64,000 bases of DNA from Bradyrhizobium sp. BR13661 (GTDB taxonomy: Bacteria; Pseudomonadota; Alphaproteobacteria; Rhizobiales; Xanthobacteraceae), in the NCBI RefSeq assembly GCF_029892425.1, contig NZ_JARXWB010000012.1:175806-239805 (forward strand). Reading direction: 5' to 3'. Below, piece by piece: positions 8,423 to 17,104 of this stretch. The notes under the pieces are model-generated. The model was not told where the DNA came from. It did not search any database and saw only the letters and a list, made by a program, of their open reading frames with translations. The first letter of the stretch is position 1; the number at the start of each line of letters is the position of its first letter. Both the position numbers and the translations under genes were made by a program.

Positions 8423-8444
8423 CAGTAGCGTCGTCCCGACGAGG

Positions 8445-9374
8445 TCAGGACGCCTTCTTACGCAAACCGTCGACGAACTTAATCAGCTCGATGGTCTTGT
8501 TGTAATCGTCGTTGGCGATCGGCTCCCACGGCTTGTTCTTGCCGTCGGAGAGCTTCTTGAATGCTTCGGGGTCCTTCGTCGCCGCTTCGAGGAAGGCCTT
8601 CTTGATCGCGGCCTTCATGTCCTCAGGCAGATCGCCGAGATAAGCGTAGGGCGAGTTGATGATGAGGTCGGACTTCACGATGATGCGGAAGTCTTCCTTC
8701 TTCATCACGGTGCCGTCGGACGACTTCACCATGCCCTTGTTGAGCATGCGGGTCAGGTTGGAATCGTCGTCCGCGTTCCACCAATTGGCGGCGACGTCGA
8801 CGGTGCCCTGGGCGAGCGCGAGAACGGCATTCTCGTGGCTGCCGGTGAAGACCACCTTGGAGAAATAGGCATCGGGATCGATGCCCAGCGCGTTCAGCTT
8901 GAAGCGGGGCATGTTGTTGCCCGAGGTCGAGTTCGGATCGACCAGACCCAGATTCTTGCCCTTGAGGTCCTCGATCTTCTGGTACGGCGACTTCGCCAGC
9001 ACGTAGAACACCGAGTAATAGCCCTTCGAACCGTCCGAGTTGACGTCGATGACGAAGGCATCGGTCTTGACGCCGGTGAGACGGGCGCGCGCGAACGAGG
9101 CCGGGCCGTAATAGCCGATGTGGATGTTGCCGGCACGCTGGCCTTCGATGAGGGCAGCATAGTCGTTGGCAACGCGCAGCGTGACCTTCACGCCGAGTTC
9201 CTTCGACAGATAGTTGATGAAGGGGCCGTAGCGCTCGGTCACGCCCGAACCGTTCTCGGCCGGAATCGCCGCGAAGGTGATCTCCGGATATTTCGTCTTC
9301 CAGTCTTCGGCCGAAGCGGATCCGGCAAAGGTCAGCGCGGCTGCGCCGGCGAGAATTAATCTGCGAGTGATCAT
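8445..9374 (-). CDS. phnD: PhnD, periplasmic phosphonate-binding protein
   Basis: Solute-binding protein of the phosphonate importer. The ATG at 9374 gives a 309-residue precursor whose N-terminus (MITRRLILAGAAALTFAGSA) is a typical Sec signal ending SASA before EDWKT. The binding-protein blocks ITFAAIPAENGSGVTERYGP and NMPRFKLNALGIDP are visible. An upstream in-frame extension of 53 codons is Arg/Pro-rich and was rejected. It follows phnC by 61 bp and is separated from phnE by the terminator at 8392-8422. Confidence 0.94.
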   Translation of the reverse strand: MITRRLILAGAAALTFAGSASAEDWKTKYPEITFAAIPAENGSGVTERYGPFINYLSKELGVKVTLRVANDYAALIEGQRAGNIHIGYYGPASFARARLTGVKTDAFVIDVNSDGSKGYYSVFYVLAKSPYQKIEDLKGKNLGLVDPNSTSGNNMPRFKLNALGIDPDAYFSKVVFTGSHENAVLALAQGTVDVAANWWNADDDSNLTRMLNKGMVKSSDGTVMKKEDFRIIVKSDLIINSPYAYLGDLPEDMKAAIKKAFLEAATKDPEAFKKLSDGKNKPWEPIANDDYNKTIELIKFVDGLRKKAS

Positions 9375-9435
9375 GTTGGCCTCATCTGGTAGGATCGGTT
9401 GACGCAAAAACTGGCAATGACGGATGCGACGCGGC

Positions 9436-10245
9436 TCAGGCCGCGGCGGCCGTACCGAGGGCCGGGACGCCCTCGGGCGCCGGGGCCGGTGTGCCGCCCA
9501 TGACGTCGGCGGCTTCGAGATCGTAGAGCTCACGCGCGACGAGATCGGTCAGCGCGGCCGGCGCGCCGTCGAACACCACGCGGCCCTGCGCCATGCCGAT
9601 CAGGCGGTCGCAATAGCTGCGCGCCAGATCGAGCGAATGCAAATTGCAGAGCACGGTGATGCCAAAATGCTTGTTGATGCGCAGCAGCGCATCCATGACG
9701 ATCTTGGTGTTGCGCGGATCCAGCGAGGCGATCGGCTCGTCGGCGAGGATGATGTCGGGCTGCTGCACCAGTGCGCGGGCGATCGCGACGCGCTGTTGCT
9801 GACCACCGGAGAGCTGGTCGGCGCGCTGGGCGGCGAGCGGGGCAATGTCGAATTGCTCGAGCGCCGACATGGCCAGCGCCTTGTCCTGCTCGGGCCAGAT
9901 CTGCGACAACGAGCGCCAAGCCGGCATGGTGGCGAGACGCCCCATCAGCACGTTGGTCAGCACGTCGAGCCGGCCGACCAGGTTGAATTGCTGGAAGATC
10001 ATCGCCGATCGCGCCCGCCACTGCCGCAGCTCCTTGCCGCGCAGCGCCGTGACGTCGAGGCCATCGAACAAAATGCGGCCCTGCGTCGGCGTCACCAGAC
10101 GATTGATGGTCCGCAGCAGGGTCGACTTGCCGGCGCCTGAGCGCCCGATCACACCGACGAAGCCGCCGGGGGAGATTTGAAACGAGGCATCGTCCACCGC
10201 GGCTTTTGCGCCGAAGCGGCACGTCAGACCTTCCACCACCAGCAT
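9436..10245 (-). CDS. phnC: PhnC, phosphonate ABC transporter ATPase
   Basis: ATP-binding subunit of the phosphonate importer. The 269-residue protein has Walker A GRSGAGKS (34-41), a Q-loop MIFQQFN, signature LSGGQQQRVAIARAL, and Walker B IILADEP followed by the H-loop LHSLDL. Asn precedes the H-loop Leu-His, as in other PhnC proteins. The start at 10245 was chosen because homology begins at MLVVEGLTCRF; the open frame extends 29 codons further into the promoter region. A Pho-box-like pair lies 43-60 bp upstream. Confidence 0.94.
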   Translation of the reverse strand: MLVVEGLTCRFGAKAAVDDASFQISPGGFVGVIGRSGAGKSTLLRTINRLVTPTQGRILFDGLDVTALRGKELRQWRARSAMIFQQFNLVGRLDVLTNVLMGRLATMPAWRSLSQIWPEQDKALAMSALEQFDIAPLAAQRADQLSGGQQQRVAIARALVQQPDIILADEPIASLDPRNTKIVMDALLRINKHFGITVLCNLHSLDLARSYCDRLIGMAQGRVVFDGAPAALTDLVARELYDLEAADVMGGTPAPAPEGVPALGTAAAA

Positions 10246-10287
10246 GTAGGGCTCCAGAGTACCTGGCTCCACCGCTAGCGCCAGCGC

Positions 10288-10305
10288 TTGACACTTGTGT
10301 GACAG
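10288..10305 (-). promoter_or_regulatory. Pho-box-like pair upstream of phnC
   Basis: On the plus strand TTGACAC (10288-10294) and GTGACAG (10299-10305) are spaced by 11 bp. On the coding strand of phnC they read CTGTCAC-N4-GTGTCAA, matching a PhoB box with few mismatches. The pair lies 43-60 bp upstream of the phnC start, a good position for PhoB activation of phnCDEE. Confidence 0.6.
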
Positions 10306-10342
10306 TGCCACGCCAGTGCGGCGATGCAACACACCTCGTCCC

Positions 10343-10371
10343 CTGTCATCGTATCGTCATGATGATGTCAT
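10343..10371 (+). promoter_or_regulatory. Triple Pho-box-like array upstream of the acyltransferase-phnM2 operon
   Basis: Three heptamers, CTGTCAT (10343-10349), TCGTCAT (10354-10360) and ATGTCAT (10365-10371), follow each other at exactly 11-bp steps. The first is a perfect PhoB half-site and each of the others keeps the core GTCAT. The array ends 47 bp before the start codon at 10419. Together with the opposite-strand pair at 10288-10305 this makes the 173-bp gap a divergent, PhoB-type control region. Confidence 0.7.
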
Positions 10372-10418
10372 CAAGCCACTCGAAGAGGAGCGCCCGCCCT
10401 CGAACGTCCGGATGCAAC

Positions 10419-11087
10419 ATGGCCAGGGTGCTATCGGTCGAGCCGACCATCGATCCTTCGGCGAAGCTGCACGAGGTCAAGCTCGGCGCCTACACCGAGG
10501 TCGGTGCGCGCACGATCCTGCAAGAGGTGACGATGGGTGACTACTCCTACGTCGTCAACGATGCGCAGATCACCTACACCACCATCGGAAAGTTCTGCTC
10601 GATCGCGGCGATGACGCGCGTCAATCCCGGCAATCACCCGATGCACCGCGCCACCCAGGCGCATTTCACCTACCGTTCCAGCGCCTACTTCCCGGGCGAG
10701 AGCGACGACGACGACTTCTTCGAGTGGCGGCGCCAGCATCACATCCATATCGGCCATGATGTCTGGATCGGCCATGGCGCGATCGTGCTGCCGGGCCGCA
10801 ATGTCGGCACCGGTGCAGTGATTGCGGCCGGCGCCATCGTCACCAAGGATGTGCCGGCCTACACTATCGTCGCCGGCAATCCGGCGCGGGTCGTGCGGCG
10901 GCGGTTCTCGGAAGAGGTTGCCGGACGGCTTGCCAGGCTGGCATGGTGGGATTGGGATCACGACAAATTGCGTGCGGCGCTGCCCGATTTCCGCAAGCTC
11001 GCGATTGAAGATTTCCTGACGACATACGAAGCAGGGGCAAGTTCCCCAACTGGTCCTCTTGCCAGCAAGCGAAGCGCGGTCGCGTGA
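10419..11087 (+). CDS. Phosphonate-locus hexapeptide-repeat acyltransferase
   Basis: A left-handed beta-helix (hexapeptide repeat) acyltransferase of the type found in phn loci, 222 residues from the ATG at 10419. Repeats such as IGHDVWIGHGAIVLPGRNVG and AVIAAGAIVTKDVPAYTIVA are plain, and the His of HIHIGHDVWIG matches the active-site region of xenobiotic acetyltransferases. The exact substrate is unknown; acetylation of an aminophosphonate, as done by PhnO in enteric bacteria, is one idea. A longer open frame to 10206 overlaps phnC and was rejected. The stop overlaps the next start (GTGA). Confidence 0.88.
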   Translation: MARVLSVEPTIDPSAKLHEVKLGAYTEVGARTILQEVTMGDYSYVVNDAQITYTTIGKFCSIAAMTRVNPGNHPMHRATQAHFTYRSSAYFPGESDDDDFFEWRRQHHIHIGHDVWIGHGAIVLPGRNVGTGAVIAAGAIVTKDVPAYTIVAGNPARVVRRRFSEEVAGRLARLAWWDWDHDKLRAALPDFRKLAIEDFLTTYEAGASSPTGPLASKRSAVA

Positions 11088-12277
11088 CAGACATTTTCAT
11101 CGAGGGTGGCCGGACCCTTGTTAGCTCCGAGCTTGCCGAAACATCTCTCGCCATATCCGGAACCGAAATTGCGCAGATCGATGCGCCTCGCGGCCGCGCG
11201 CGGCTGGCGATTGATGCGCGCAGCTTGCTGGTCCTGCCCGGCATCATCGACCTGCACGGCGATGCCTTCGAACGGCAGATGATGCCGCGCTCCGGCGTCG
11301 ACTTCCCGATCGACGTCGCACTTGATGACACCGACCGCCAGGTCATCGGCAACGGCATCACCACCGTGTTCCATGCCACGACCTGGTCGTGGGAGCCGGG
11401 CCTGCGCAGCGGCGACAATGCGAGGCGCCTGCTCGAGGCGATCGAGCGGCGGCGCCCGCAGTTCGCCGCCGATACCCGTTTCCATCTGCGCCACGAGACC
11501 TACAATCTGGATGCCGAAAGCGAGATCGGCCAGTGGCTCGCCGAGGGCCGTGTCGACCTGTTCGCCTTCAACGACCATATGGACGGGATCGTTGCCGAGA
11601 TCTCCAATCCACGCAAGCGCAACCGCATGGTCGAGCGCACCGGCCTGGCGAGCGAGGATTTCGACAAGCTCGTCGCGCATATCGTCTCGCGCGCGGCCGA
11701 TGTTCCGGCGTCGGTCACGCGGATCGCGGCTGCGGCCCGCGCGGCCGAGGTGCGGATGCTGTCACATGACGATCAGACGCCGGCGATGCGCCGGAATTTT
11801 CGCGACATGGGCGTGCGGCTCGCCGAGTTTCCGGTCAACGAGGAGACGGCGCGGGAGGCAGCAAGCCACGGAGATGCCATCGTCTACGGCGCCCCGAACG
11901 TCGTGCGCGGCGGCAGCCACACCGGCTGGACCAGGGCCTCCGACATGATCGCCAAGGGGCTCTGCACGGTGCTGGCCTCGGACTATTATTATCCGGCGCC
12001 GCTGCTCGCCGCATTCCGCCTTGCCGCCGACGGCGTGCTGCCGCTGACACAAGCCTGGAAGCTGATCTCGTCGGCGCCGGCGCAGGCAACCGGTCTGACC
12101 GATCGCGGTACGCTCGCTGCCGGGCATCGCGCCGACATCCTGCTCGTCGACGACAGCGTGCCGATGCGGCCGCGGCTGGTTGCGGTGATTGCTGCCGGCA
12201 AGCTCGTGCATCTCACCGATGCGACGCGGCTGGCCGGCATCGCGGCGACGCCGCGCGAGACTGTCGTTGCGGCATAA
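11084..12277 (+). CDS. phnM: Second PhnM-type amidohydrolase
   Basis: A 397-residue amidohydrolase with PhnM features: DLHGDAFERQMMPRSGVDFP at the barrel start, FNDHMDG, MLSHDDQTPAMRRNF and the near-identical GAPNVVRGGSHTG. It is distinctly diverged from the first PhnM (1-1013): for example LHTDHLEAH there is LHGDAFERQ here. It begins with GTG, overlapping the acyltransferase stop by 4 bp, and is followed by the DUF1045 gene. It may act on a modified intermediate or be the version used by this Pho-controlled operon. Both copies keep the metal-binding pattern, so neither looks dead. Confidence 0.88.
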   Translation: MTDIFIEGGRTLVSSELAETSLAISGTEIAQIDAPRGRARLAIDARSLLVLPGIIDLHGDAFERQMMPRSGVDFPIDVALDDTDRQVIGNGITTVFHATTWSWEPGLRSGDNARRLLEAIERRRPQFAADTRFHLRHETYNLDAESEIGQWLAEGRVDLFAFNDHMDGIVAEISNPRKRNRMVERTGLASEDFDKLVAHIVSRAADVPASVTRIAAAARAAEVRMLSHDDQTPAMRRNFRDMGVRLAEFPVNEETAREAASHGDAIVYGAPNVVRGGSHTGWTRASDMIAKGLCTVLASDYYYPAPLLAAFRLAADGVLPLTQAWKLISSAPAQATGLTDRGTLAAGHRADILLVDDSVPMRPRLVAVIAAGKLVHLTDATRLAGIAATPRETVVAA

Positions 12278-12295
12278 ATTGGCTATGCTCCGGCA

Positions 12296-13000
12296 ATGAC
12301 AGGTTTTCCCCGCTACGCGATTTATTTTGCCGCCGGCGCTGACGACGCGCTGTCGCGGTTTGGCGCCGGGCTGCTCGGCTATGATGCCTACACGGGTGAC
12401 GAACTGCCCTTTCCCGGCGATGCCTTGCATGTCGCAGCCGACTGGCGCGACATCACCACCGATCCTCGCAAATACGGCTTTCACGGCACGCTGAAGGCGC
12501 CGATGGCGCTGGCACTGGGCAGGACCGAGGCGGAGCTCACGGCAGCTTGCGCGACGTTTGCCGGGAAGGCGCGCCCGATCCCGGTGATCCGCCCAATCGT
12601 CGATTCCATCAGCGGCTTCATCGCCGTCATCCCGGCGGAGCCGGTCGAGGTGCTCCAACAACTGGCTGCCGATTGTGTCCGCGATTTCGATTGCTTCCGC
12701 CCGCCCCTGACCGCGGAAGACCGCGCGCGGCGAAAGCCGGAAAAGCTCACCGAACGGCAGCGCGATTATCTCGATCGCTGGGGCTATCCTTACGTGATGG
12801 AAGAGTTTCGTTTCCACATGACGCTGACGGGGCGACTGGATGCGGAACGGCGCGGGCCGATTTTGGAGATGCTGCGGGCGAGGTTTGCGGGGTTGAAGCT
12901 CGAGACGCTCGCGATCGATCGCATTACGCTGTTCAAGCAGCATGATGCGAAGGCGCGCTTCCGCATCACCGGCGAGTGGATGCTTGCACCGGCGTCGTAG
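12296..13000 (+). CDS. DUF1045 phosphonate-metabolism protein, 2H phosphoesterase-like
   Basis: A 234-residue protein of the DUF1045 family that accompanies C-P lyase genes. It has two H-x-T motifs, HGT at 63-65 (in YGFHGTLKAP) and HMT at 174-176 (in FRFHMTLTG), about 110 residues apart. That is the hallmark of 2H phosphoesterases, which open cyclic phosphates. No phnP is visible in the window, so a role in opening the 5-phosphoribosyl 1,2-cyclic phosphate produced by PhnJ is a reasonable inference. It follows the second phnM by 18 bp. Confidence 0.87.
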   Translation: MTGFPRYAIYFAAGADDALSRFGAGLLGYDAYTGDELPFPGDALHVAADWRDITTDPRKYGFHGTLKAPMALALGRTEAELTAACATFAGKARPIPVIRPIVDSISGFIAVIPAEPVEVLQQLAADCVRDFDCFRPPLTAEDRARRKPEKLTERQRDYLDRWGYPYVMEEFRFHMTLTGRLDAERRGPILEMLRARFAGLKLETLAIDRITLFKQHDAKARFRITGEWMLAPAS

Positions 13001-13032
13001 GGTGGGTTACGCCTTCGCTAATCCACCCTACG
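12996..13032. repeat. Short palindromic repeat (terminator-like) after the DUF1045 gene
   Basis: Arms CGTAGGGTGGGTTA (12996-13009) and TAATCCACCCTACG (13019-13032) pair with one mismatch around a 9-base loop. The element starts inside the DUF1045 stop codon and sits between two converging genes. Near-identical hairpins are scattered through Bradyrhizobium intergenic regions. It could end transcription of the phn operon, though it lacks a clear U-tract. Confidence 0.75.
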
Positions 13033-13048
13033 ATTGCGTTGCGTGGGC

Positions 13049-13987
13049 CTACTTTCCCCACCGCAGTGCCAGCGCATCGCGCTCCTTGGCGAGCTCCAGC
13101 AGCCCCGCGCGCGTCGCCGGGTGCAGCGGCTGCAGCGGATGGCGGACCGCGTCCGACTTGATCACGCCGCCGGCCTGCATCATCGCCTTGCAGGCGATCA
13201 GGCCGCATTGGCGGTTCTCGTAATTGATCAGCGGCAGCCAGCGCTCATAGGCGGCCTTCGCCTTCTCCCGATCGCCAGCGAAATAAGGATCAATGATCTG
13301 GCGGATGCCGTCGGGATAGCCGCCGCCGGTCATCGCACCGGTCGCACCGGCGTCGAGATCGGCCATCAGCGTGATCGCCTCCTCGCCGTCCCAGGGCCCC
13401 TCGATATCCTTGCCGCCGGCCTCGATCAGGCTGCGGAGCTTTGACGCAGCACCAGGCACCTCGATCTTGAAATAACGGATGTTGGAGAGTTCGTGCGCCA
13501 GGCGCGCCAGCAGCTCGACCGACAGTGGCGTGCCCGCGACCGGCGCATCCTGGATCATGATCGGGATGTTGATCGCGCCGGAGAGCACCTTGAAGAATTC
13601 GACAATGCCCTTCTCCGGCACACGGAAGGTGGCGCCGTGATAGGGCGGCATCACCATCACCATAGCGGCGCCGGCGGCCTCGGCCTGCTGGCTGCGCGCC
13701 GCGCAGACGGCCGAGCTGAAATGGGTGGTGGTGACGATGACGGGTACACGGCCGGCGACATGCTCCAGCACCGCATGCATCACGCTCTCGCGCTCGGCAT
13801 CGGTGAGCACGAACTGCTCGGAGAAATTGGCGAGGATGCAGATGCCGTGCGAGCCGGCATCGATCATGAAATCGATGCAGCGGCGCTGGCCCTCGAGATC
13901 GAGCTGGCCGTGCTCGTCGAAGATGGTCGGTGCGACCGGAAACACGCCGCGATAGGGGCGCTGGGCCTTGTGTGGGGTAACCGGCAT
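13049..13987 (-). CDS. DapA-family lyase, probable L-2-keto-3-deoxyarabonate dehydratase
   Basis: A 312-residue member of the dihydrodipicolinate synthase superfamily. The Schiff-base lysine is K174 in RYFKIE. The usual GTTGE block is replaced by ANFSEQ (53-58), and the usual Y-N-x-P by QDAP (146-149). Together with the block EGPWDGEEAITL this is the pattern I recall for L-2-keto-3-deoxyarabonate dehydratase of the non-phosphorylated L-arabinose route (product 2-oxoglutarate semialdehyde). No other arabinose gene is nearby, so related keto-deoxy-sugar acids remain possible substrates. Confidence 0.75.
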   Translation of the reverse strand: MPVTPHKAQRPYRGVFPVAPTIFDEHGQLDLEGQRRCIDFMIDAGSHGICILANFSEQFVLTDAERESVMHAVLEHVAGRVPVIVTTTHFSSAVCAARSQQAEAAGAAMVMVMPPYHGATFRVPEKGIVEFFKVLSGAINIPIMIQDAPVAGTPLSVELLARLAHELSNIRYFKIEVPGAASKLRSLIEAGGKDIEGPWDGEEAITLMADLDAGATGAMTGGGYPDGIRQIIDPYFAGDREKAKAAYERWLPLINYENRQCGLIACKAMMQAGGVIKSDAVRHPLQPLHPATRAGLLELAKERDALALRWGK

Positions 13988-14129
13988 CGAAATGATCTCC
14001 CTGTCGTCCTGCCGCTAGTTTTGCTGCGCCTGCGGGTTGTGTTGGAGCATGGTACCGCTACCATCTACAGGCCGCAGGGACGCGCGGCAATGCCCATATC
14101 CGCACGCCATGAAACCGGGAAATGAAGGG

Positions 14130-16211
14130 TCAGGCGGTCTTCACAGCGCCCAGGAAGCCCTCGACCGCCACGCGGAGACGATCGGCGTCGGCCGACATCT
14201 TCTGGACGGAACCGGACAGCACCGTACCGGCATTGCCGGTCTCCTGGTTGAGCTTGGCGACGCTGCCGATGGTGTCGGTGACCTCGCGAGTGCCCTGGGC
14301 GGCATGCTGGAAGTTGCGCGAGATCTCGGTGGTGGCCGCGCGCTGCTGTTCGACGGCAGCCGCAATCGCGGTCATCTTCTCGTCGATGCCGCTGATGGCG
14401 CCGCCGATCGAACGGATGGCGGCAACCGCCTGACCGGTTGCCCCCTGGATCTCCTCGACCTGGCGCGAGATCTCTTCCGTCGCCGTCGCAGTCTGCGAAG
14501 CAAGGCTCTTGACCTCGCCGGCGACGACCGCGAAGCCGCGGCCGGCTTCGCCGGCGCGAGCCGCCTCGATGGTGGCATTCAAGGCGAGCAGATTGGTCTG
14601 GCCCGCGATGGCGTGGATCATCTTCACGACGTCGCTGATGCGGCCTGCGGTCTGGTCGAGGATCTCGACGGTGGCGTTGGTCTGCTCGACCTGCGACACC
14701 GCTTCGCGTGCATCGCGCGCGCTGGACTGGACCTGCGCTGAGATTTCGCCGACGGAGGCCGAGAGCTCCTCGGTCGCAGCCGCAATGCTCTCGAGATTGT
14801 TGGTGGCCTGCTCGGCGGCGGACGAGACCGCTGATGTCTGGCTGCTCGATTCCGACACCAGCGTGCGGACGTTGGTCGCGGTGGCATCGAGCTCTCTGGT
14901 CGACGCCGCGACGCTCTGGATCACCGCCTGCACAGTATCGTCGAAACGACGGCAAGCCTCGTCGACGGTCCCGGAGCGGGCGAGCTGCAGCGCCTGCTGC
15001 GATTCGCGTTCCTGGCCGAGGCGCTCGGCGGTCGCCGCGCTCTCGCGCAGGCTTTCGAGCGCAGCCGCCATGGTGCCGAATTCGTCGGGATAACGGGATT
15101 GCGGAACCGGCGTTGCATAGTCGCGCGCGCTGATCCGGGCGATGGCGTCGAGAATGGCGCGCACGGGGCGCATGAGGCGATTGCGCACGACATAGACACC
15201 GGCCAGCGTCACGGCGAGCGCCAGCAGGAACGCAAGCGACTGCACGACCAGATTGGTCAGCGCCTTGGCCTGAACGGTCTCTGCTCGTGCGATCGACTGG
15301 TCGAGCGCCTTTGTCGCGACACCGACAATGAGCGGGAACGGCGACTGGCACAGCGCATTCCAATCCGCCGCCGTCATCGCCGGCTTGCCGCTGCCGTCAA
15401 AATTCTTGGTGAGATCGCCGATCTGCTTGAGAACGCCGTCGGTCTTGGCCTGCGCCTCCTTGGCCGCAGTGACCAGTTCCGCAGTCACGTCGGGCGCGGC
15501 CAGCAGTTCGGCCATTCCGGCCCAGCCGGAGGCGATGGTTCCGTCCCATTGCGCCAGCGAGCGCTTCTGGGTGTCGTCGAGCGGCTTGCTGCTGTTGACG
15601 TTCGAACGCAGCACCGAGCAATGGATGCCGTAGCGGTCGCGCACCTGCCAGGCGAGGCGGCGGACCTGGATCATGCGGGCGATGAAGGGATCGTTCATCC
15701 ACGCGCGGTTCGACACCGCTGTCGAGGCGAGGTTCGCCGTGTCGATCACCTTGGTGACAGCATCGTACCAGGAGTTGGTGCGCTCGATCTTGCGCTCGGC
15801 GCGCGGACGCTTGGCTTCATCATAGAACAGCTGGAATTGCGGCGCGGCCTCGCTCCAGCGCTGCTTCAGCGTGCTAGCGAGCTCGTCGCGGCGGGCAAAG
15901 TCGACGCTGGCCATGGCGGCGCTGACGCCTTCATAGCCGCCCTGCTCCGCTTTCTCTGCCTCGGCGAGTTTTGCGCGCGGATCGTCTTCGCCGAGGATCG
16001 CGCTCTGGGCATCGCCCCTGTTGTTGCGCAGGGACAATACGCCGTGGAAGATCGCCTTGTCGGCGGCGGCAAGCCGCGCTGTCTCGAGACTGTCGTTGTA
16101 GCGGCCGAAGGCCCCGACCATCTGGATCGCCGTCGAGGCGAGCGCGCCGGCCGCCAGCAAGGCCATCAAGGTCAGGAGCAGCGAGCTTACCGATTTCTTA
16201 AACATTGCCAT
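14130..16211 (-). CDS. Methyl-accepting chemotaxis protein
   Basis: A 693-residue chemoreceptor. A basic N-terminus and first membrane helix (about 8-30) lead to a large periplasmic domain (about 31-315), a second helix (about 320-342, SLAFLLALAVTLAGVYVV), a HAMP domain (about 343-400) and a signalling domain with the hairpin tip QTNLLALNATIEAARAGEAG. The ligand is not predictable; the periplasmic domain is helical and of about 285 residues. The gene stands alone, with no che genes nearby. MAMFKK could instead start at the second Met. Confidence 0.92.
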   Translation of the reverse strand: MAMFKKSVSSLLLTLMALLAAGALASTAIQMVGAFGRYNDSLETARLAAADKAIFHGVLSLRNNRGDAQSAILGEDDPRAKLAEAEKAEQGGYEGVSAAMASVDFARRDELASTLKQRWSEAAPQFQLFYDEAKRPRAERKIERTNSWYDAVTKVIDTANLASTAVSNRAWMNDPFIARMIQVRRLAWQVRDRYGIHCSVLRSNVNSSKPLDDTQKRSLAQWDGTIASGWAGMAELLAAPDVTAELVTAAKEAQAKTDGVLKQIGDLTKNFDGSGKPAMTAADWNALCQSPFPLIVGVATKALDQSIARAETVQAKALTNLVVQSLAFLLALAVTLAGVYVVRNRLMRPVRAILDAIARISARDYATPVPQSRYPDEFGTMAAALESLRESAATAERLGQERESQQALQLARSGTVDEACRRFDDTVQAVIQSVAASTRELDATATNVRTLVSESSSQTSAVSSAAEQATNNLESIAAATEELSASVGEISAQVQSSARDAREAVSQVEQTNATVEILDQTAGRISDVVKMIHAIAGQTNLLALNATIEAARAGEAGRGFAVVAGEVKSLASQTATATEEISRQVEEIQGATGQAVAAIRSIGGAISGIDEKMTAIAAAVEQQRAATTEISRNFQHAAQGTREVTDTIGSVAKLNQETGNAGTVLSGSVQKMSADADRLRVAVEGFLGAVKTA

Positions 16212-16321
16212 GGGTCACAAGGGGCCGACTTCCAGGAGAGGCCACTTTGCCAATGTTCCGTTAAGGTTTAGTCAAATGCCCGGAGTTCCCGATTTGCCAA
16301 CGCCTGAGGCGGAACAGGATG

Positions 16322-17092
16322 TCACGAAACCTTCGTGAAATCCGGCGGCCGGCGCTCGGCAAATGCCGTGAAGGCCTCGCGCGCCTCGGCGGTGCGCAGA
16401 CGCTGCGCGAACTGCTCGCCCTCCGCATTCATCTGTGCCACCAGCGCCTCGCCGTTGCGCATCAGCTTCTTGGTCGCGGTGAGCGCGCCGGCCGGCTGCC
16501 GGGCCAGACGCTGGGCGAGCGCGAGCGCCTCGGAATCGAGCTTGTCGAGCGGCACCACGCGGTTGACGAGGCCCCATTCCAGCGCGGCCTTGGCCGGCAC
16601 GGTCTCACCGAGCGCGAACATCTCATAGGCGCGGGCATAGCCGATGCGCGCCGGCATCAACAGGCTGGAGGCGGCTTCCGGCACCAGCGCCAGGCTGACG
16701 AAGGGCGTCGATAGCTGGGTGTTTTCGGCAAGCACGACGAGATCGCAATGCAGGAGCATCGTGGTCCCGACGCCAACGGCGCGGCCCTGCACTGCGGCGA
16801 CAAGAGGTCGCGTGCAACGCGCCAGCGATTGGATGAAGCGTCCGACATTGCGGCTGCCTTCGGACTTGCCTGACGCGACGGCTGCGAATTCGCCGACATC
16901 GTTGCCGGCGGTGAACATGTCGCCCTCGCCGCGGATCAGCAGCACGCGCACGGACGGATCGGTCTCGGCAGATTCGATAGTGTCTGCGAGCTTGCGATAC
17001 ATCGCATCCGTCAGCGCATTCTTCTTGTCGGGACGCGCCAGCGTGATCGTGAGAATTCCGCCGTTGTTCTCGATCCGGACATGCTCGATCAT
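16322..17092 (-). CDS. Enoyl-CoA hydratase/isomerase family protein
   Basis: A 256-residue crotonase-fold protein, probably cytoplasmic and acting on acyl-CoA. The oxyanion-hole segment reads VAAVQGRAVGVGTTMLLHCD and the second acidic site is in ALVPEAASS. Only this second glutamate of the classical hydratase pair is evident; the first position is Gly-Thr-Thr, so isomerase or another crotonase activity is as likely as hydration. A MarR regulator follows the same strand 12 bp upstream (17105-17578) and probably controls it. Confidence 0.88.
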   Translation of the reverse strand: MIEHVRIENNGGILTITLARPDKKNALTDAMYRKLADTIESAETDPSVRVLLIRGEGDMFTAGNDVGEFAAVASGKSEGSRNVGRFIQSLARCTRPLVAAVQGRAVGVGTTMLLHCDLVVLAENTQLSTPFVSLALVPEAASSLLMPARIGYARAYEMFALGETVPAKAALEWGLVNRVVPLDKLDSEALALAQRLARQPAGALTATKKLMRNGEALVAQMNAEGEQFAQRLRTAEAREAFTAFAERRPPDFTKVS

Positions 17093-17104
17093 GGCTCTCT
17101 CCTG

